This document shows positions 16,482-25,995 of a stretch of DNA of 64,000 nucleotides, piece after piece. The stretch is from NCBI GenBank assembly GCA_017411385.1, contig JAFQQF010000020.1, forward strand, positions 1 through 64,000, read 5' to 3'. Made by a program: the position numbers and the translations under genes. The notes under the pieces are model-generated. The model was not told the origin of the DNA. It made no database searches and was given only the letters and a program-made list of their open reading frames with translations. Within the stretch, counting starts at the first letter, position 1. Each line of letters begins with the position of its first letter. Source of the DNA: Ruminococcus sp. (lineage in GTDB: Bacteria > Bacillota > Clostridia > Oscillospirales > Acutalibacteraceae).

Positions 16482-16949
16482 TTATTCTGAAAGCTCAGAT
16501 GTGCAATGAGGACAACGTGTTGCTTTGATGTCAATCTCAGTACAGCAGAAGGGACACTTCTTGGTTGTGGGCTCTGCCTTGGGAGCTTCCTTCTTAGGAA
16601 CAAAGCCTCTTACCTTTGCAACTGCCTTTACAAGCAGAAATACAACAAAAGCAAGAATAAGGAAGTAAATAATTGCAGAAATAAAGTTACCGTAACAGAA
16701 GGTAGGAACACCTGCTTCTTTCAAAGCTGCTGCAGTAAGCTCTACGCCTTCGGGCACTTCCTTGAGAGGAATTAACATACTTGAAAAATCCATTCCGCCT
16801 GTGATAAGAGAAATGAAAGGCATAATCACATCGTCAACAAGTGACTTGATGATTCCCTGAAAAGCGGCACCGATTACAACACCGACTGCCATATCCAGCA
16901 CGTTACCCTTAGAGATAAACTCTTTGAATTCATTAAAGAACTTTTTCAT
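16482..16949 (-). CDS. mscL: Large-conductance mechanosensitive channel with C-terminal zinc ribbon
   Basis: 155 residues. Residues 1-110 are classic MscL: amphipathic FNEFKEFISKGNVLDMAVGV, pore helix VVIGAAFQGIIKSLVDDVIMP, an extracellular loop and TM2 (NFISAIIYFLILAFVVFLLV). MscL opens under membrane tension to release solutes during osmotic downshock. After the usual cytoplasmic helix a linker (KKEAPKAEPTTKK) leads to a short zinc ribbon with two CPxC knuckles: CPFC at ~133 and CPHC at ~146. That domain is not part of the basic channel. It is a single-gene unit 21 bp after tyrS. Confidence 0.92.
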   Translation of the reverse strand: MKKFFNEFKEFISKGNVLDMAVGVVIGAAFQGIIKSLVDDVIMPFISLITGGMDFSSMLIPLKEVPEGVELTAAALKEAGVPTFCYGNFISAIIYFLILAFVVFLLVKAVAKVRGFVPKKEAPKAEPTTKKCPFCCTEIDIKATRCPHCTSELSE

Positions 16950-16970
16950 TACTGAACACCCCGTATTTAA

Positions 16971-18239
16971 TTATTTATTAAGAACAGCCTTATGAAAGAC
17001 CTTCTTGCCCTTTTTGATTACCACATAACCCTTGGAGAAGTTTTCCTCTGTGAGGCTTGCGAACATATCTGTTACCTTCTCATCATCAACAAGAACTCCG
17101 CCCTGCTGAATAAGACGCTTAGCCTCACCCTTGGAGGGACAAAGCTTACACTTAACAAGAACATCCTGCACGGTTATTTTGCCGTCTGTGAAATCATCAG
17201 CACTAAGCTCGGTAGAGGGCATATTTTCAATATCGCCGCCTGTTGTAAACAGAGCTCTTGCAGTAGCCTGAGCTTTTACAGCCTCTTCCTCACCGTGAAT
17301 CAGCTTTGTAACCTCGAAAGCAAGGATTTCTTTTACCTTGTTAATCTCAGGGCCTTCGCACTTTGAAAGCTCGTCGATATAATCAAGATGCAAGAATGTG
17401 AGCATTTTCATACACTTGATAACATCAGCATCATCAACGTTTCTCCAATACTGGTAGAAATCGTAGGGAGATGTTTTCTCAGGGTCAAGCCAGAGGGCGC
17501 CTTTTTCGGTTTTACCCATCTTCTTGCCCTCAGATGTGAGAAGAAGTGAACAGGTAAAGGCGTTAACCTTTGTTGACTCGGGCACAGGCTTGCCTGTTTC
17601 CTCTGCCTCCTTAGCGGCAATACGACGGATAAGCTCAACACCGCCTATCATATTACTCCACTGGTCGTCACCGCCCAATTCCATCATGCAGCCATACTCC
17701 TGATTGAGCACATAGAAGTCGTAGCTCTGCATAAGCATATAGTTAAGCTCAAAGAATGTAAGACCGCGCTCCATTCTCTGCTTGTAGCACTCAGCGGCAA
17801 GCATCTTGGAGATTGTGAAGTGAACACCAACCTTTTTGATAAAGTCGATGTAGTTAAGGTCTAAAAGCCAATCTGCATTGTTTACAGCGATTGCCTTACC
17901 GTCAGAGAAATCAATCAGGCGTGACATCTGCTTTTTGAAGCACTCAACGTTGTGCTTGATGTCATCCATTGTAAGCATTTTGCGCATATCGCTCTTGCCT
18001 GAGGGGTCACCGATAACACCTGTGCCACCGCCGAAAAGTGCAATGGGAACATGGCCTGCACGCTGAAGGTGGGACATAAGGATAATCGGAATAAAGTGAC
18101 CGATGTGCAAAGAATCAGCTGTGGGGTCAAAGCCTACATAGAAGCGTACAGGACCTGCATCAAGCTGTTTTCTGATTTCTTCTTCGTTTGTGCACTGGGC
18201 AATAATGCCACGTGCTTTCAGTTCGTCAAAAACGTTCAT
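16971..18239 (-). CDS. tyrS: Tyrosyl-tRNA synthetase
   Basis: 422-residue class I aminoacyl-tRNA synthetase charging tRNA-Tyr. It has the LHIGHF HIGH motif near residue 45, tyrosine-specific [10 protein letters not shown] and GGDDQWSNM, and the KMSKS-like KMGKT around residue 229. A C-terminal S4 domain ([20 protein letters not shown]) follows. ATG at 18239 is favoured because AAAGGA abuts the upstream ATG at 18248. No T-box leader can be fitted in the 82-bp gap to ftsK. Confidence 0.96.
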   Translation of the reverse strand: MNVFDELKARGIIAQCTNEEEIRKQLDAGPVRFYVGFDPTADSLHIGHFIPIILMSHLQRAGHVPIALFGGGTGVIGDPSGKSDMRKMLTMDDIKHNVECFKKQMSRLIDFSDGKAIAVNNADWLLDLNYIDFIKKVGVHFTISKMLAAECYKQRMERGLTFFELNYMLMQSYDFYVLNQEYGCMMELGGDDQWSNMIGGVELIRRIAAKEAEETGKPVPESTKVNAFTCSLLLTSEGKKMGKTEKGALWLDPEKTSPYDFYQYWRNVDDADVIKCMKMLTFLHLDYIDELSKCEGPEINKVKEILAFEVTKLIHGEEEAVKAQATARALFTTGGDIENMPSTELSADDFTDGKITVQDVLVKCKLCPSKGEAKRLIQQGGVLVDDEKVTDMFASLTEENFSKGYVVIKKGKKVFHKAVLNK

Positions 18240-18321
18240 TGGTATCATTCCTTTATCTGGATAATCTAATATTTATAAAGACAAGTATAAATGTATTTTA
18301 CTCAGCGGTCAAGAGTTTTCT

Positions 18322-20985
18322 TTACTCGCTGACAATATTGTTGCGTTCAAGCCACTGCTGGTATGTAATCATAACATCACGGGGCTTGGCACCTTGATAG
18401 GGGCCTACGATGCCCATCTTCTCCATATCGTCAATCATTCTGCCAGCACGGGCATAGCCAACACGGAGTCGGCGCTGAAGCATCGAGGTTGACGCCTGTC
18501 CCGCTTCGATAACGTACTTGATTGCTTCTTCCATCTTGTCGTCAACTTCAATGTCGCCGTCATCGTCGGAGTCTTTTGCCTTCTTGTCCATTTCCTCCGC
18601 GGCAATACGACGGATTGTTTCTTCAATCTCTTCGTTATACTGAGCTTGATGGTTTTTCTTAATGTAACCCGTAACGCCCTCAATTTCCTCATCAGAAGCA
18701 TAGCAACCCTGAACACGGACAGGTTTTGAAGCTCCTACAGGTGAGAAAAGCATATCACCGCGGCCGATAAGGCTTTCTGCACCGCCGCAGTCAAGTATAA
18801 TACGGGAATCCTGACCTGTACTAACCTTAAGGGCAATTCGTGAAGGAATATTTGCCTTAATCAGACCTGTGATAACGTTAACAGTAGGACGCTGAGTTGC
18901 AAGCACAAGATGCATGCCTGCGGCACGAGCCATCTGTGCAAGACGGCAGATTGCGTCTTCAACCTCTTTGGCGGCTACCATCATAAGGTCGGCAAGCTCG
19001 TCAATAGCGATAACAATTCGGGGAAGCTTTTCCTTGGGAACAGGAAGTCCGTTTACTTCCATACAAACAGGCTCTGCATCTTCTCCCTCACTCTGAGCAT
19101 TCTTGTTTTCTTCTATGTAGCTTAAATTTGACTCAACAAGACTGTTGAAGGAAAGGATATCCTTACAATCATATTCGGAAAAGAGCTTGTATCTCTGCAT
19201 CATTTCTGTAACCGCCCAGTTGAGCGCACCTGCCGCTTTCTTAGCATCGGAAACAACAGGAATAAGCAGATGAGGAAGTCCTTTGTACTTAGAAAACTCA
19301 ACCATTTTAGGGTCAACAAGAAGGAGCTTGACCTCGTCGGGAGTAGCACGGAAAAGGATACTCATAAGCAAGGAATTAACACACACAGACTTACCTGAGC
19401 CTGTAGTACCTGCAATAAGCAGATGAGGCATTTTGGCTAGGTCTGCTGTAACAATATTGCCTGATATATCCTTACCAAGCACACAGGTGAGCTTGCTGGA
19501 TGCTGTCTGGAATTCTGTAGACTCAATAAGCTGACGCATTGTTACCATGCTCACAAACTTATTGGGAACCTCAATTCCTACAGCTGCCTTGCCGGGGATG
19601 GGTGCTTCAATACGCACACCGTCAGCCGCTAGAGAAAGTGCAATATCATCTGCTAGATTTGTAATTTTGTTAATTTTGACACCGGGGGCAGGCTTAAGCT
19701 CATATCTGGTTACAGAAGGACCTCGGCAGATATTGCTGATGGTAACCTTTACACCAAAGCTCTCCAGAGTTTCCAGAAGCTTCTGGGCATTTCCCTGAAG
19801 CTCGCGCATTGCGTCGGCATCGTTTGAATCATTAGAAGGACGAAGCAGCTGCACAGGAGGATATGTATACTTGGGTGCAGGCTTTTTATCAGCCTCATTC
19901 TGCTTGATTTCAGAAGCAACAGCACGGGTTTCCTCTGCTATATCAACCTTTTCCTCTTCAGAAGGTGAAGATGGGTCAACCGAAACTGTCTGAGGGTCTG
20001 CCTGCTTAGCGCCGGGAGCTACCACGGGAGTTTCCTTACTGCGAGTAATACCTCTTGCCACAAGCGATGCTTTTGTGGCATCATCACCTGTATATTCCTC
20101 CTGAGCTATGAGGATAGAGCTGATTAATTTATCCGATGCGTTATCGGTAGCAGGTGCTGAGTCTGCTTCTGTGAGCACATCATCGGGAGGGTCGATGCCC
20201 TTTTTACGTGACGGCTTGCCTTCAGAGATAGGAATATCTATTCTGCTGTCATTCTTTTTCTTTTTATTCTTATTCTTGGGTTCCTCGATAACACGTACCG
20301 AATCCTCTGCATAATCGGCTTCTTCGTATTCCCTGTCGCGGTTTCTGGCATTCCTCAGAGCTGTCATCTGACGCTTTGTTACGTTTGCTATATCCACAAG
20401 TGAAACACCCGTTAGTATCATAACACATACAACAAGAGAAAGTATTGCAATAAACTTGGGCAGGAAGTTATCACCGCAGAGTTTTACAAGAGGATATCCT
20501 AAAATACAGCTGATAATTCCGCCACCGATACCTGTTGATGTGTCAGAGGAATCGGTATAGGAAAGCCCCATAGACTTGAAGAAGCCTACCTCCTTATATT
20601 CACCTGAGCCAAACATAAAGAACAATGAGGAAACTAGAAGGATAATCAAAGTTGAAAGAATCAGCTTTGTAAAGAGCCTTGACACCTGTTTTTCCTTTGC
20701 TGTCATTATGGCAAGGTAACCTAATAAAAACGGTATGAGAATAAAGCCGAAGCCAAACACACCGTACATAAAGCCTCTGAGTGTGCTCCAAAAAGCTTCG
20801 CCGGGGAAAATCACCAACACCATTAAAAGTATTGCGCTAGCTAAGAGGAGTATTGCTTTTATCTGAGGGTTCATTGGTGAATACTGCACCTGCTCTCTTC
20901 CCTTCTGAGAAGAGGATTTCTTTTTCTGCGTACTTGCTTTTTTAGTACTTGAAGTACGCTTCTTTGTACTTTTTGTCTGAGCCAA
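18322..20985 (-). CDS. ftsK: FtsK/SpoIIIE family DNA translocase
   Basis: 887 residues. It has a Lys/Ser-rich N-terminus and four TM helices (~45-190), then a Pro/Glu-rich linker. The RecA-like motor has Walker A IAGTTGSGKSVCVNSLL (~residue 525), Walker B RIVIAIDELADLM, and LATQRPTVNVITGLIKANIP. The C-terminal gamma winged helix (AIKYVIEAGQASTSMLQRRLRVGYARAGRMID) binds KOPS/SRS-type DNA. It pumps chromosomal DNA through the division or sporulation septum. TTG at 20985 with GGAGG is the start. One copy is seen, so it could serve vegetative FtsK and SpoIIIE roles. Confidence 0.95.
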   Translation of the reverse strand: MAQTKSTKKRTSSTKKASTQKKKSSSQKGREQVQYSPMNPQIKAILLLASAILLMVLVIFPGEAFWSTLRGFMYGVFGFGFILIPFLLGYLAIMTAKEKQVSRLFTKLILSTLIILLVSSLFFMFGSGEYKEVGFFKSMGLSYTDSSDTSTGIGGGIISCILGYPLVKLCGDNFLPKFIAILSLVVCVMILTGVSLVDIANVTKRQMTALRNARNRDREYEEADYAEDSVRVIEEPKNKNKKKKNDSRIDIPISEGKPSRKKGIDPPDDVLTEADSAPATDNASDKLISSILIAQEEYTGDDATKASLVARGITRSKETPVVAPGAKQADPQTVSVDPSSPSEEEKVDIAEETRAVASEIKQNEADKKPAPKYTYPPVQLLRPSNDSNDADAMRELQGNAQKLLETLESFGVKVTISNICRGPSVTRYELKPAPGVKINKITNLADDIALSLAADGVRIEAPIPGKAAVGIEVPNKFVSMVTMRQLIESTEFQTASSKLTCVLGKDISGNIVTADLAKMPHLLIAGTTGSGKSVCVNSLLMSILFRATPDEVKLLLVDPKMVEFSKYKGLPHLLIPVVSDAKKAAGALNWAVTEMMQRYKLFSEYDCKDILSFNSLVESNLSYIEENKNAQSEGEDAEPVCMEVNGLPVPKEKLPRIVIAIDELADLMMVAAKEVEDAICRLAQMARAAGMHLVLATQRPTVNVITGLIKANIPSRIALKVSTGQDSRIILDCGGAESLIGRGDMLFSPVGASKPVRVQGCYASDEEIEGVTGYIKKNHQAQYNEEIEETIRRIAAEEMDKKAKDSDDDGDIEVDDKMEEAIKYVIEAGQASTSMLQRRLRVGYARAGRMIDDMEKMGIVGPYQGAKPRDVMITYQQWLERNNIVSE

Positions 20986-21021
20986 AATTGTTCCTCCGTT
21001 TATAAATCCTTTATCTGATGA

Positions 21022-21942
21022 TTATACGAAAGATATAATCTGTCCTGTTACAAGCTCAATAATGCTGATTACGGTAATGACTGTACCCATAAGTGAAGCA
21101 TAAATAACAAATATGTAAGTTTTATCGGTTCTGAGAAGCCACTTGAAAAGGGCAATGGAAAGGTAACCTACTACTGCTGAGGTAATCATACCTACGATTA
21201 CGGGTCCAAAATCAACCTGCAAACCGCCTTCCTGAGAAAGAGCATCAAAAAACTCCAACACAGCAGCGGCAAGGATTGAAGGGATTGCAAGGATGAATGT
21301 GTAATCAAGAGCCTTCTGCTTGGAGATACCTCTGCTTTGTCCTGCGGCAAGGGTTGAACCTGAGCGTGAAAGACCGGGAAGAATTGCAGCTACAACCTGA
21401 ACACAGCCTACAACCAAAGCATCAACAACACCGTAGTTTTCCTTAGGCTCTGCTTTACCAAGAAGAAGGAGTGCTTCTCTGCGTCTGTTGAGAAGAATAC
21501 CTACAAGAAGAAGCACGGATGTAAGAAGAAGAGAGATACCGGTAACAATGAAGAACTTTGGATCTCCTGTAAAAACCTCTGCCAAATCCTTAACCTTCAT
21601 ATCGTTGCCGATGGGAACGAAAAGGAAAAACAAGGGCAAAAGTCCTATAATAAGCATAAATACAAGGTTTCTGTCCTCATCCATATTCTTAAAGGAGAAC
21701 TTTCCTGTGAAAATATCCTTGATTATAGAGAACACAGCTTTAATCAAGCGGAATATCAGCTTGTGATAAAAAGCACAAACAGACACAAGCGTGCCAACAT
21801 GGAGCATTACATTGAAGAAAAGATTATCCTCTGTAATGCCGAAAAAGTGCTGAAAAATGTTAAGATGTCCGCTGCTCGACACAGGCAGAAACTCCGTAAG
21901 TCCCTGTACTACGCCCTGAAGTATTGAAAGTATGTAATCCAT
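21022..21942 (-). CDS. uppP: Undecaprenyl-diphosphatase (BacA/UppP)
   Basis: 306-residue membrane enzyme that converts undecaprenyl pyrophosphate to the monophosphate carrier and confers bacitracin resistance. It has the BacA signature QGVVQGLTEFLPVSSSGHL near the N-terminus and the second conserved motif AILPGLSRSGST around residue 195, with about eight TM helices. The reading frame begins eight codons earlier, but ATG at 21942 has AAGGAGG. It precedes ftsK by 36 bp on the same strand, so the two may be co-transcribed. Confidence 0.95.
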   Translation of the reverse strand: MDYILSILQGVVQGLTEFLPVSSSGHLNIFQHFFGITEDNLFFNVMLHVGTLVSVCAFYHKLIFRLIKAVFSIIKDIFTGKFSFKNMDEDRNLVFMLIIGLLPLFFLFVPIGNDMKVKDLAEVFTGDPKFFIVTGISLLLTSVLLLVGILLNRRREALLLLGKAEPKENYGVVDALVVGCVQVVAAILPGLSRSGSTLAAGQSRGISKQKALDYTFILAIPSILAAAVLEFFDALSQEGGLQVDFGPVIVGMITSAVVGYLSIALFKWLLRTDKTYIFVIYASLMGTVITVISIIELVTGQIISFV

Positions 21943-22017
21943 GGTTTCCTCCTTAATACCTTTCAAATTTATACAATATAGATTATTAATAATGACTTGA
22001 ATATATGTAAGGACAGC

Positions 22018-22803
22018 TTAAGGATTTTTATCCTTGCTGTCTTTGCTGTTCTCTTCAATCATACCATAGAGGCAATCCATTGCATCAGAGAGAGTTCCTA
22101 CAGAATCAATAAGGCCCTCGTCAACCGCTTCCTGCCCTTCTAAGATAGTGCCGATATCAAGGACAAGCTCGCCTGTATTGAGCACAAGCTGGTTGTATCT
22201 ATCCTTTGAGATGTTGGAGTTATCCGATACAAAGGTTGTGATTCTGTCCTGCATTCTGCGAAAATACTCAAAGGTTTGCGGAGCACCAACTGTAAGACCT
22301 GTTGTACGAACAGGGTGAACAGTCATAGAAGCACTCTTTGCAATAAAGCTGTGCTTGCTTGCTACTGCAAGAGGGATTCCGATTGAGTGACCACCGCCAA
22401 GAACAATAGAAACCACAGGCTTTTTCATCCCTGCAATAACCTCAGCAATGGCAAGTCCCGCTTCAACATCTCCTCCGCAGGTGTTGAGAAGCACCATCAA
22501 GCCGTGAATCCTGTCATCCTCGTCTACTGCCACAAGCTGAGGTATAACGTGCTCATACTTTGTAGCTTTGTTTTGACCCTGCAAGACAAAATGACCTTCT
22601 ATCTGCCCTACTATTGTGAGGCAATGAACGATTTTGCCATTTCGGTTTACAAGAACCGAGCCGGTTTCATTAATCTGCTCTGTGTGTTGTTCGTTTATAG
22701 GACTGTCGTTTTGAATTGAGCTCTCTTCCTCACAGGGATTCTTTACAAAGGTGTCCTCATGAGAATTAGAATCGTGATGATTTTTACGCTCTTTATCTTT
22801 CAT
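22018..22803 (-). CDS. TepA-like ClpP-family serine protease
   Basis: 261 residues with a hydrophilic, charged N-terminal region of about 45 residues ahead of a ClpP fold. Motifs: NTCGGDVEAGLAIAEVI (equivalent of NSPGG), GGHSIGIPLAVASK with the catalytic Ser, and SASMTVHPVRTTGL with the His position. The GGHSIG nucleophile motif separates TepA/YmfB proteins from ordinary ClpP; they act on signal peptides or in spore and secretion contexts in Bacillus, so the exact role here is inferred. ATG at 22803 has AGAGGTG; longer frames into the intergenic gap lack a site. Confidence 0.85.
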   Translation of the reverse strand: MKDKERKNHHDSNSHEDTFVKNPCEEESSIQNDSPINEQHTEQINETGSVLVNRNGKIVHCLTIVGQIEGHFVLQGQNKATKYEHVIPQLVAVDEDDRIHGLMVLLNTCGGDVEAGLAIAEVIAGMKKPVVSIVLGGGHSIGIPLAVASKHSFIAKSASMTVHPVRTTGLTVGAPQTFEYFRRMQDRITTFVSDNSNISKDRYNQLVLNTGELVLDIGTILEGQEAVDEGLIDSVGTLSDAMDCLYGMIEENSKDSKDKNP

Positions 22804-22911
22804 TAAAATGCACCTCTGGGATAGTTTTCCCCACAAGCACAAGATAATGTATATAATTATCAATATTATATCACTATATTGCAAAATCTTCAAGTTTTTA
22901 TGTATAATTCT

Positions 22912-22934
22912 TTTTCACAATATTGTTGTGAAAA
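22912..22934. promoter_or_regulatory. Inverted repeat between tepA-like and CNNM genes
   Basis: Perfect 9-bp arms TTTTCACAA and TTGTGAAAA with 5 bp between them, in the divergent promoter region. It resembles a dimeric repressor site. Its half-sites are those of Rex but in the reverse order. Confidence 0.4.
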
Positions 22935-22970
22935 TTTGTGGTATCCTACTATATTAAGGAGTGAAATATT

Positions 22971-24248
22971 TTGGACACGAATCTTATAATAATTTATTCG
23001 GTTATTATAGTAATACTTGTTGCTATGTCGGCGTTCTGCTCTTGCAGTGAAACCGTGTTTTCCTGTGCAAGCACCATCAGACTAAAAAGGTGGGCTGACG
23101 AGGGCAATAAAAAAGCAAAACGTGCTTTGCAAATTGCAAATAATTACGACAAAGCTCTGACAGCAATCCTCATTATGAACAACGTGGTAAACCTTGGATG
23201 TTCTTCCCTTGCCACGGTGCTGTTCCTAGAAATTTTCCCCAACTACGGTGCCGCAATTTCCACAGGTGTGATGACTTTCTTGGTACTTACATTCGGTGAA
23301 ATCATCCCCAAATGCTTTGGCAAGGAAAAGTGTGACAAGCTGGCACTTTCCATTGGCGGTATACTCAATGCGATGATTGTTGTGTTAACCCCTTTTGTGT
23401 ACTTGTTTATCGGCATCAAAAAGCTTGCCCTTAAGATTTTCAGCGTTAAAGGCGAGGACTCAACAGTTACAGAGGATGAACTAAAATACATCGTCGAAGA
23501 GATTGAGGAGCAAGGTATTCTTGAAAAACAAGAAAGCGAAATGGTTCGCTCTGTTCTTGACTTTGACGAAACTACAGTTGTGGAAGTACTCACCCCCAGA
23601 GTTGACGTTACAGCTCTGAATATTGATGAAGAGCACGACAGGATTATGGAGATTATCAAAACACAGAGATACTCCAGAATACCTGTTTACGAGGAAACCA
23701 TTGACAATATTGTTGGCATTCTTCACACATGGGACTACCTTGATGCGGCGGCAAGCGGTAATATCCCTGACCTTCGCAAGCTTATTGGTCCCGTACAGTT
23801 TATTTTCCAGACTCAGAACCTCTCCTCTGTGCTGACAGAGTTCAGACGCAGACGGCTTCACATGGCGGTTGTCACAGATGAATACGGCGGGACTTTGGGT
23901 ATTGTTACCATGGAGGACTTGCTGGAGGAAATCGTCGGTGAAATCTGGGACGAAGACGAGGAAATCGAAAGCAACATACAGAAAATCAGCGATGGTCAAT
24001 GGAGAGTTGACGGTGATATGGAGCTTGACGAAATGTACGAGCTCTTCGGAATGAAGAAAAACGAGGAAGACTCAGACTTCGTAACTGTCGGCGGATTTAT
24101 CTCGGAAACTCTGGGCACAATCCCCAAAAATGGTGACAGCTTTGAATTCCGCGGTCTTTCCATCACAGTTGATAGTGTAACAAACCAACGAATTGATACT
24201 GTTACAATAAAGCTTCTTGACAAAGAAGAGGACAAGCAAGAGGAATAA
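22971..24248 (+). CDS. CNNM/CBS-pair membrane protein (hemolysin C / CorC-type)
   Basis: 425 residues. An N-terminal DUF21/CNNM transmembrane domain (~1-180) has SETVFSCASTIRLKRWADEG and LTFGEIIPKCFGKE. Two CBS domains follow (VLTPRVDVTALNIDEEHDRIM, then LSSVLTEFRRRRLHMAVVTDEYGG), and a C-terminal CorC_HlyC domain (DGQWRVDGDMELDEMYELFG). The family is linked to Mg2+/Co2+ efflux; the hemolysin name is historical. The start is TTG at 22971 with AAGGAG 9 nt upstream. It is monocistronic and divergent from the tepA-like gene. Confidence 0.93.
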   Translation: MDTNLIIIYSVIIVILVAMSAFCSCSETVFSCASTIRLKRWADEGNKKAKRALQIANNYDKALTAILIMNNVVNLGCSSLATVLFLEIFPNYGAAISTGVMTFLVLTFGEIIPKCFGKEKCDKLALSIGGILNAMIVVLTPFVYLFIGIKKLALKIFSVKGEDSTVTEDELKYIVEEIEEQGILEKQESEMVRSVLDFDETTVVEVLTPRVDVTALNIDEEHDRIMEIIKTQRYSRIPVYEETIDNIVGILHTWDYLDAAASGNIPDLRKLIGPVQFIFQTQNLSSVLTEFRRRRLHMAVVTDEYGGTLGIVTMEDLLEEIVGEIWDEDEEIESNIQKISDGQWRVDGDMELDEMYELFGMKKNEEDSDFVTVGGFISETLGTIPKNGDSFEFRGLSITVDSVTNQRIDTVTIKLLDKEEDKQEE

Positions 24249-24272
24249 CCCCTCTTCCCTATATAAAAAATT

Positions 24273-24314
24273 GCCTGAGTGCGAACCTAAATCGGCTTGC
24301 ACTCAGGCTTTTTT
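24273..24314. terminator. Terminator between convergent CNNM and CmpB-like genes
   Basis: 10-bp stem GCCTGAGTGC/GCACTCAGGC with T6 on the plus strand. It overlaps the 3' end of the CmpB-like gene. Confidence 0.8.
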
Positions 24315-24694
24315 GTTAACTTATTTATGCTTTTGCATAACAAACTGACAGGGATGCACAAAAATCCCCAAAGTACACTATACAACAGGCAAACCTGACC
24401 TAAGATATTGAAAGGCATTTTAGAATAATCCCATACCTTCATACCAAAAGACAGGTTTACAACACAACCAACTGCAAACTCTATACTCGTGATAACAAGA
24501 GAGCCCAAAACACACTTCTCAGGCAAGCCCAGACGCGGAAAACGAGTATATAACTTATATAGTGAAAGCAGACATGCTCCACCTGTTAACACCATACTCC
24601 AATGAGTACGTTGCCGCCATAACAGTTCAATACCGCCATAGGTAAGACCACCTACGGTAAAAATCAAAATATCTCTGCTGATATATTTACGCAT
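24287..24694 (-). CDS. CmpB-like putative ABC-transporter membrane protein (PF06541-type)
   Basis: 135-residue protein with about four hydrophobic helices. It resembles the family annotated putative ABC-transporter type IV (CmpB): GGLTYGGIELLWRQRTHWSM, EFAVGCVVNLSFGMKVWDYS and GQVCLLYSVLWGFLCIP are its characteristic segments. No ATPase is adjacent, and the family's function is unknown. ATG at 24694 is chosen because it matches the usual start; its ribosome site (TGGTGA) is weak. The gene sits between two hairpins. Confidence 0.75.
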   Translation of the reverse strand: MRKYISRDILIFTVGGLTYGGIELLWRQRTHWSMVLTGGACLLSLYKLYTRFPRLGLPEKCVLGSLVITSIEFAVGCVVNLSFGMKVWDYSKMPFNILGQVCLLYSVLWGFLCIPVSLLCKSINKLTKKPECKPI

Positions 24695-24736
24695 TATTAT
24701 CACCATTAATATAATGCACAAATAATCGCTGATAAT

Positions 24737-24768
24737 GCAAAAGAGGTGTTGCAGTTGCAACACCTCTT
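24737..24768 (-). terminator. Terminator of rubrerythrin gene
   Basis: 12-bp stem AAGAGGTGTTGC/GCAACACCTCTT, 4-nt loop, then TTTTGC on the minus strand. Confidence 0.8.
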
Positions 24769-24804
24769 AATAATTCGCTGTATAGCTTCAATAATCAATT
24801 CAGA

Positions 24805-25338
24805 TTAATAGTTCTCTGCCTTGATTCTGAAGTGAGCCTGAGGATGGAAGCACACAGGGCAAAGCTCGGGAGCCTCTGTGCCGATAACGATGTGACCGCA
24901 GTTGCCGCATTCCCAGATAACGATGGAGCCCTTCTTGAAAACTTCACCCTCGGTTACGTTCTTAAGAAGCTTGCGATAACGCTCCTCATGAGCTTTCTCG
25001 ATAGCTGCTACACCCTCGAACTGGTCTGCAATAGCATCAAAACCCTCTTCTCTTGCCTCTTTAGCAAAGGTAGCATACATATCTGTCCACTCGTAGTTCT
25101 CGCCCTCTGCTGCTGCAACAAGGTTCTGAGCAGTTGTGCCGATACCCTCTAAATGCTTGAACCAGAGCTTAGCGTGCTCCTTCTCGTTGTTTGCTGTTTC
25201 CTCGAAAATCTGAGCAATCTGAACGAAGCCCTCAGCACGTGCCTTGGATGCGAAATATGTGTATTTGTTTCTTGCCTGTGACTCACCTGCAAATGCTGCC
25301 TGCAGATTAGCCTCTGTCTTTGAGCCTTTAAGATTCAT
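24805..25338 (-). CDS. rbr: Rubrerythrin
   Basis: 177-residue cytoplasmic peroxide-reducing protein of anaerobes. A four-helix diiron domain has [43 protein letters not shown] and [14 protein letters not shown], supplying the EXXH-type ligands. A C-terminal rubredoxin-like domain ([12 protein letters not shown] then [11 protein letters not shown]) gives the Fe(Cys)4 site. It reduces H2O2 to water with electrons from rubredoxin. The start has AGAGGTG. A 23-bp palindrome lies directly upstream and may bind a peroxide regulator. It is a single-gene unit. Confidence 0.96.
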   Translation of the reverse strand: MNLKGSKTEANLQAAFAGESQARNKYTYFASKARAEGFVQIAQIFEETANNEKEHAKLWFKHLEGIGTTAQNLVAAAEGENYEWTDMYATFAKEAREEGFDAIADQFEGVAAIEKAHEERYRKLLKNVTEGEVFKKGSIVIWECGNCGHIVIGTEAPELCPVCFHPQAHFRIKAENY

Positions 25339-25368
25339 AATAGCACCTCTTTATTATAGTTAATTTAT

Positions 25369-25391
25369 AAAACAGTAATCATTACTGTTTT
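25369..25391. promoter_or_regulatory. Perfect 23-bp palindrome upstream of rubrerythrin (PerR/Fur-like geometry)
   Basis: AAAACAGTAAT-C-ATTACTGTTTT: two perfect 11-bp arms around one base. The core TAAT-N-ATTA matches the centre of the PerR box (TTATAATnATTATAA) with the 7-1-7 geometry of Fur-family sites. It lies between a possible TATAAT (reading toward rbr) and the rbr start. It could also act as a weak terminator for the RNase M5-like gene. Confidence 0.5.
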
Positions 25392-25407
25392 CTTTAATAA
25401 GATTATA

Positions 25408-25995
25408 TTACATAGCTTTCAGTTTGTCAAGTATATCTTGCTTGGTATATAAAGAATTTATTACCTCAAGCAAAGCGTTGGATGAAAGATATGTAGGCAA
25501 GCCCAATTCCTGCATAAGCTTTTTGCGAAGGAGAGCAGAATTCTCCCTGCCTGAAAGCCCCATCTCGAAGAAATCCGACTTGGTTATGAGCTCTTTTTGG
25601 GGCAAATCACTACCCTGCCCCACATTAACTGAGCTCTTTATTAAAGCTTCTCTAAGAATATCAAGGCTCAAGCCTTCAACTCCGAGCAAGCCTTCCTTAG
25701 AGGGTGTGTCCTTGCGTTTTTCTTTGCCCTTAATCTGAGGAATGTAACAATGCTTAATCTGTGATTCGGGCACAATACCTTTGAGAAAATTACGAATTAC
25801 AAAGCCTGCAGAGTCACTATCGGTCATAACAAGGAGTCCCCGCTCCTTTGAAAGCTTTCTAATTAGCTCCTGCTTTTCCTTGTCCTTAAAAACACGAAAC
25901 CCCGAGGTGGTGATTATGGGAGCATCTATAAATTCCTGCAAACGCTGTTTGTCATACTTACCCTCTACTATGACAGCTTCCTTTATTTTAAGCAT
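25408..25995 (-). CDS. rnmV: RNase M5-like TOPRIM ribonuclease
   Basis: 195 residues. The TOPRIM core is clear: VIVEGKYDKQRL (catalytic Glu), then VMTDSDSAGFVIRNFLKG (DxD), and a Lys-rich segment with SKEGLLGVEG. RNase M5 matures the 5S rRNA in Gram-positives by cutting double-stranded precursor; the DSD in place of the usual DPD is a small difference. A C-terminal DUF4093-like part follows. ATG at 25995 with GGGAG is preferred over the longer frame. It overlaps the end of holA by 8 bp, so translation may be coupled. Confidence 0.88.
   Translation of the reverse strand: MLKIKEAVIVEGKYDKQRLQEFIDAPIITTSGFRVFKDKEKQELIRKLSKERGLLVMTDSDSAGFVIRNFLKGIVPESQIKHCYIPQIKGKEKRKDTPSKEGLLGVEGLSLDILREALIKSSVNVGQGSDLPQKELITKSDFFEMGLSGRENSALLRKKLMQELGLPTYLSSNALLEVINSLYTKQDILDKLKAM

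Noticed and set aside
18240..18321. T-box leader for tyrS
   Set aside because: The gap is only 82 bp and has no T-box sequence or antiterminator.
22912..22934. Rex operator
   Set aside because: Rex sites read TTGTGAA-N-TTCACAA; here the half-sites are in the opposite order, so it is listed only as an inverted repeat.
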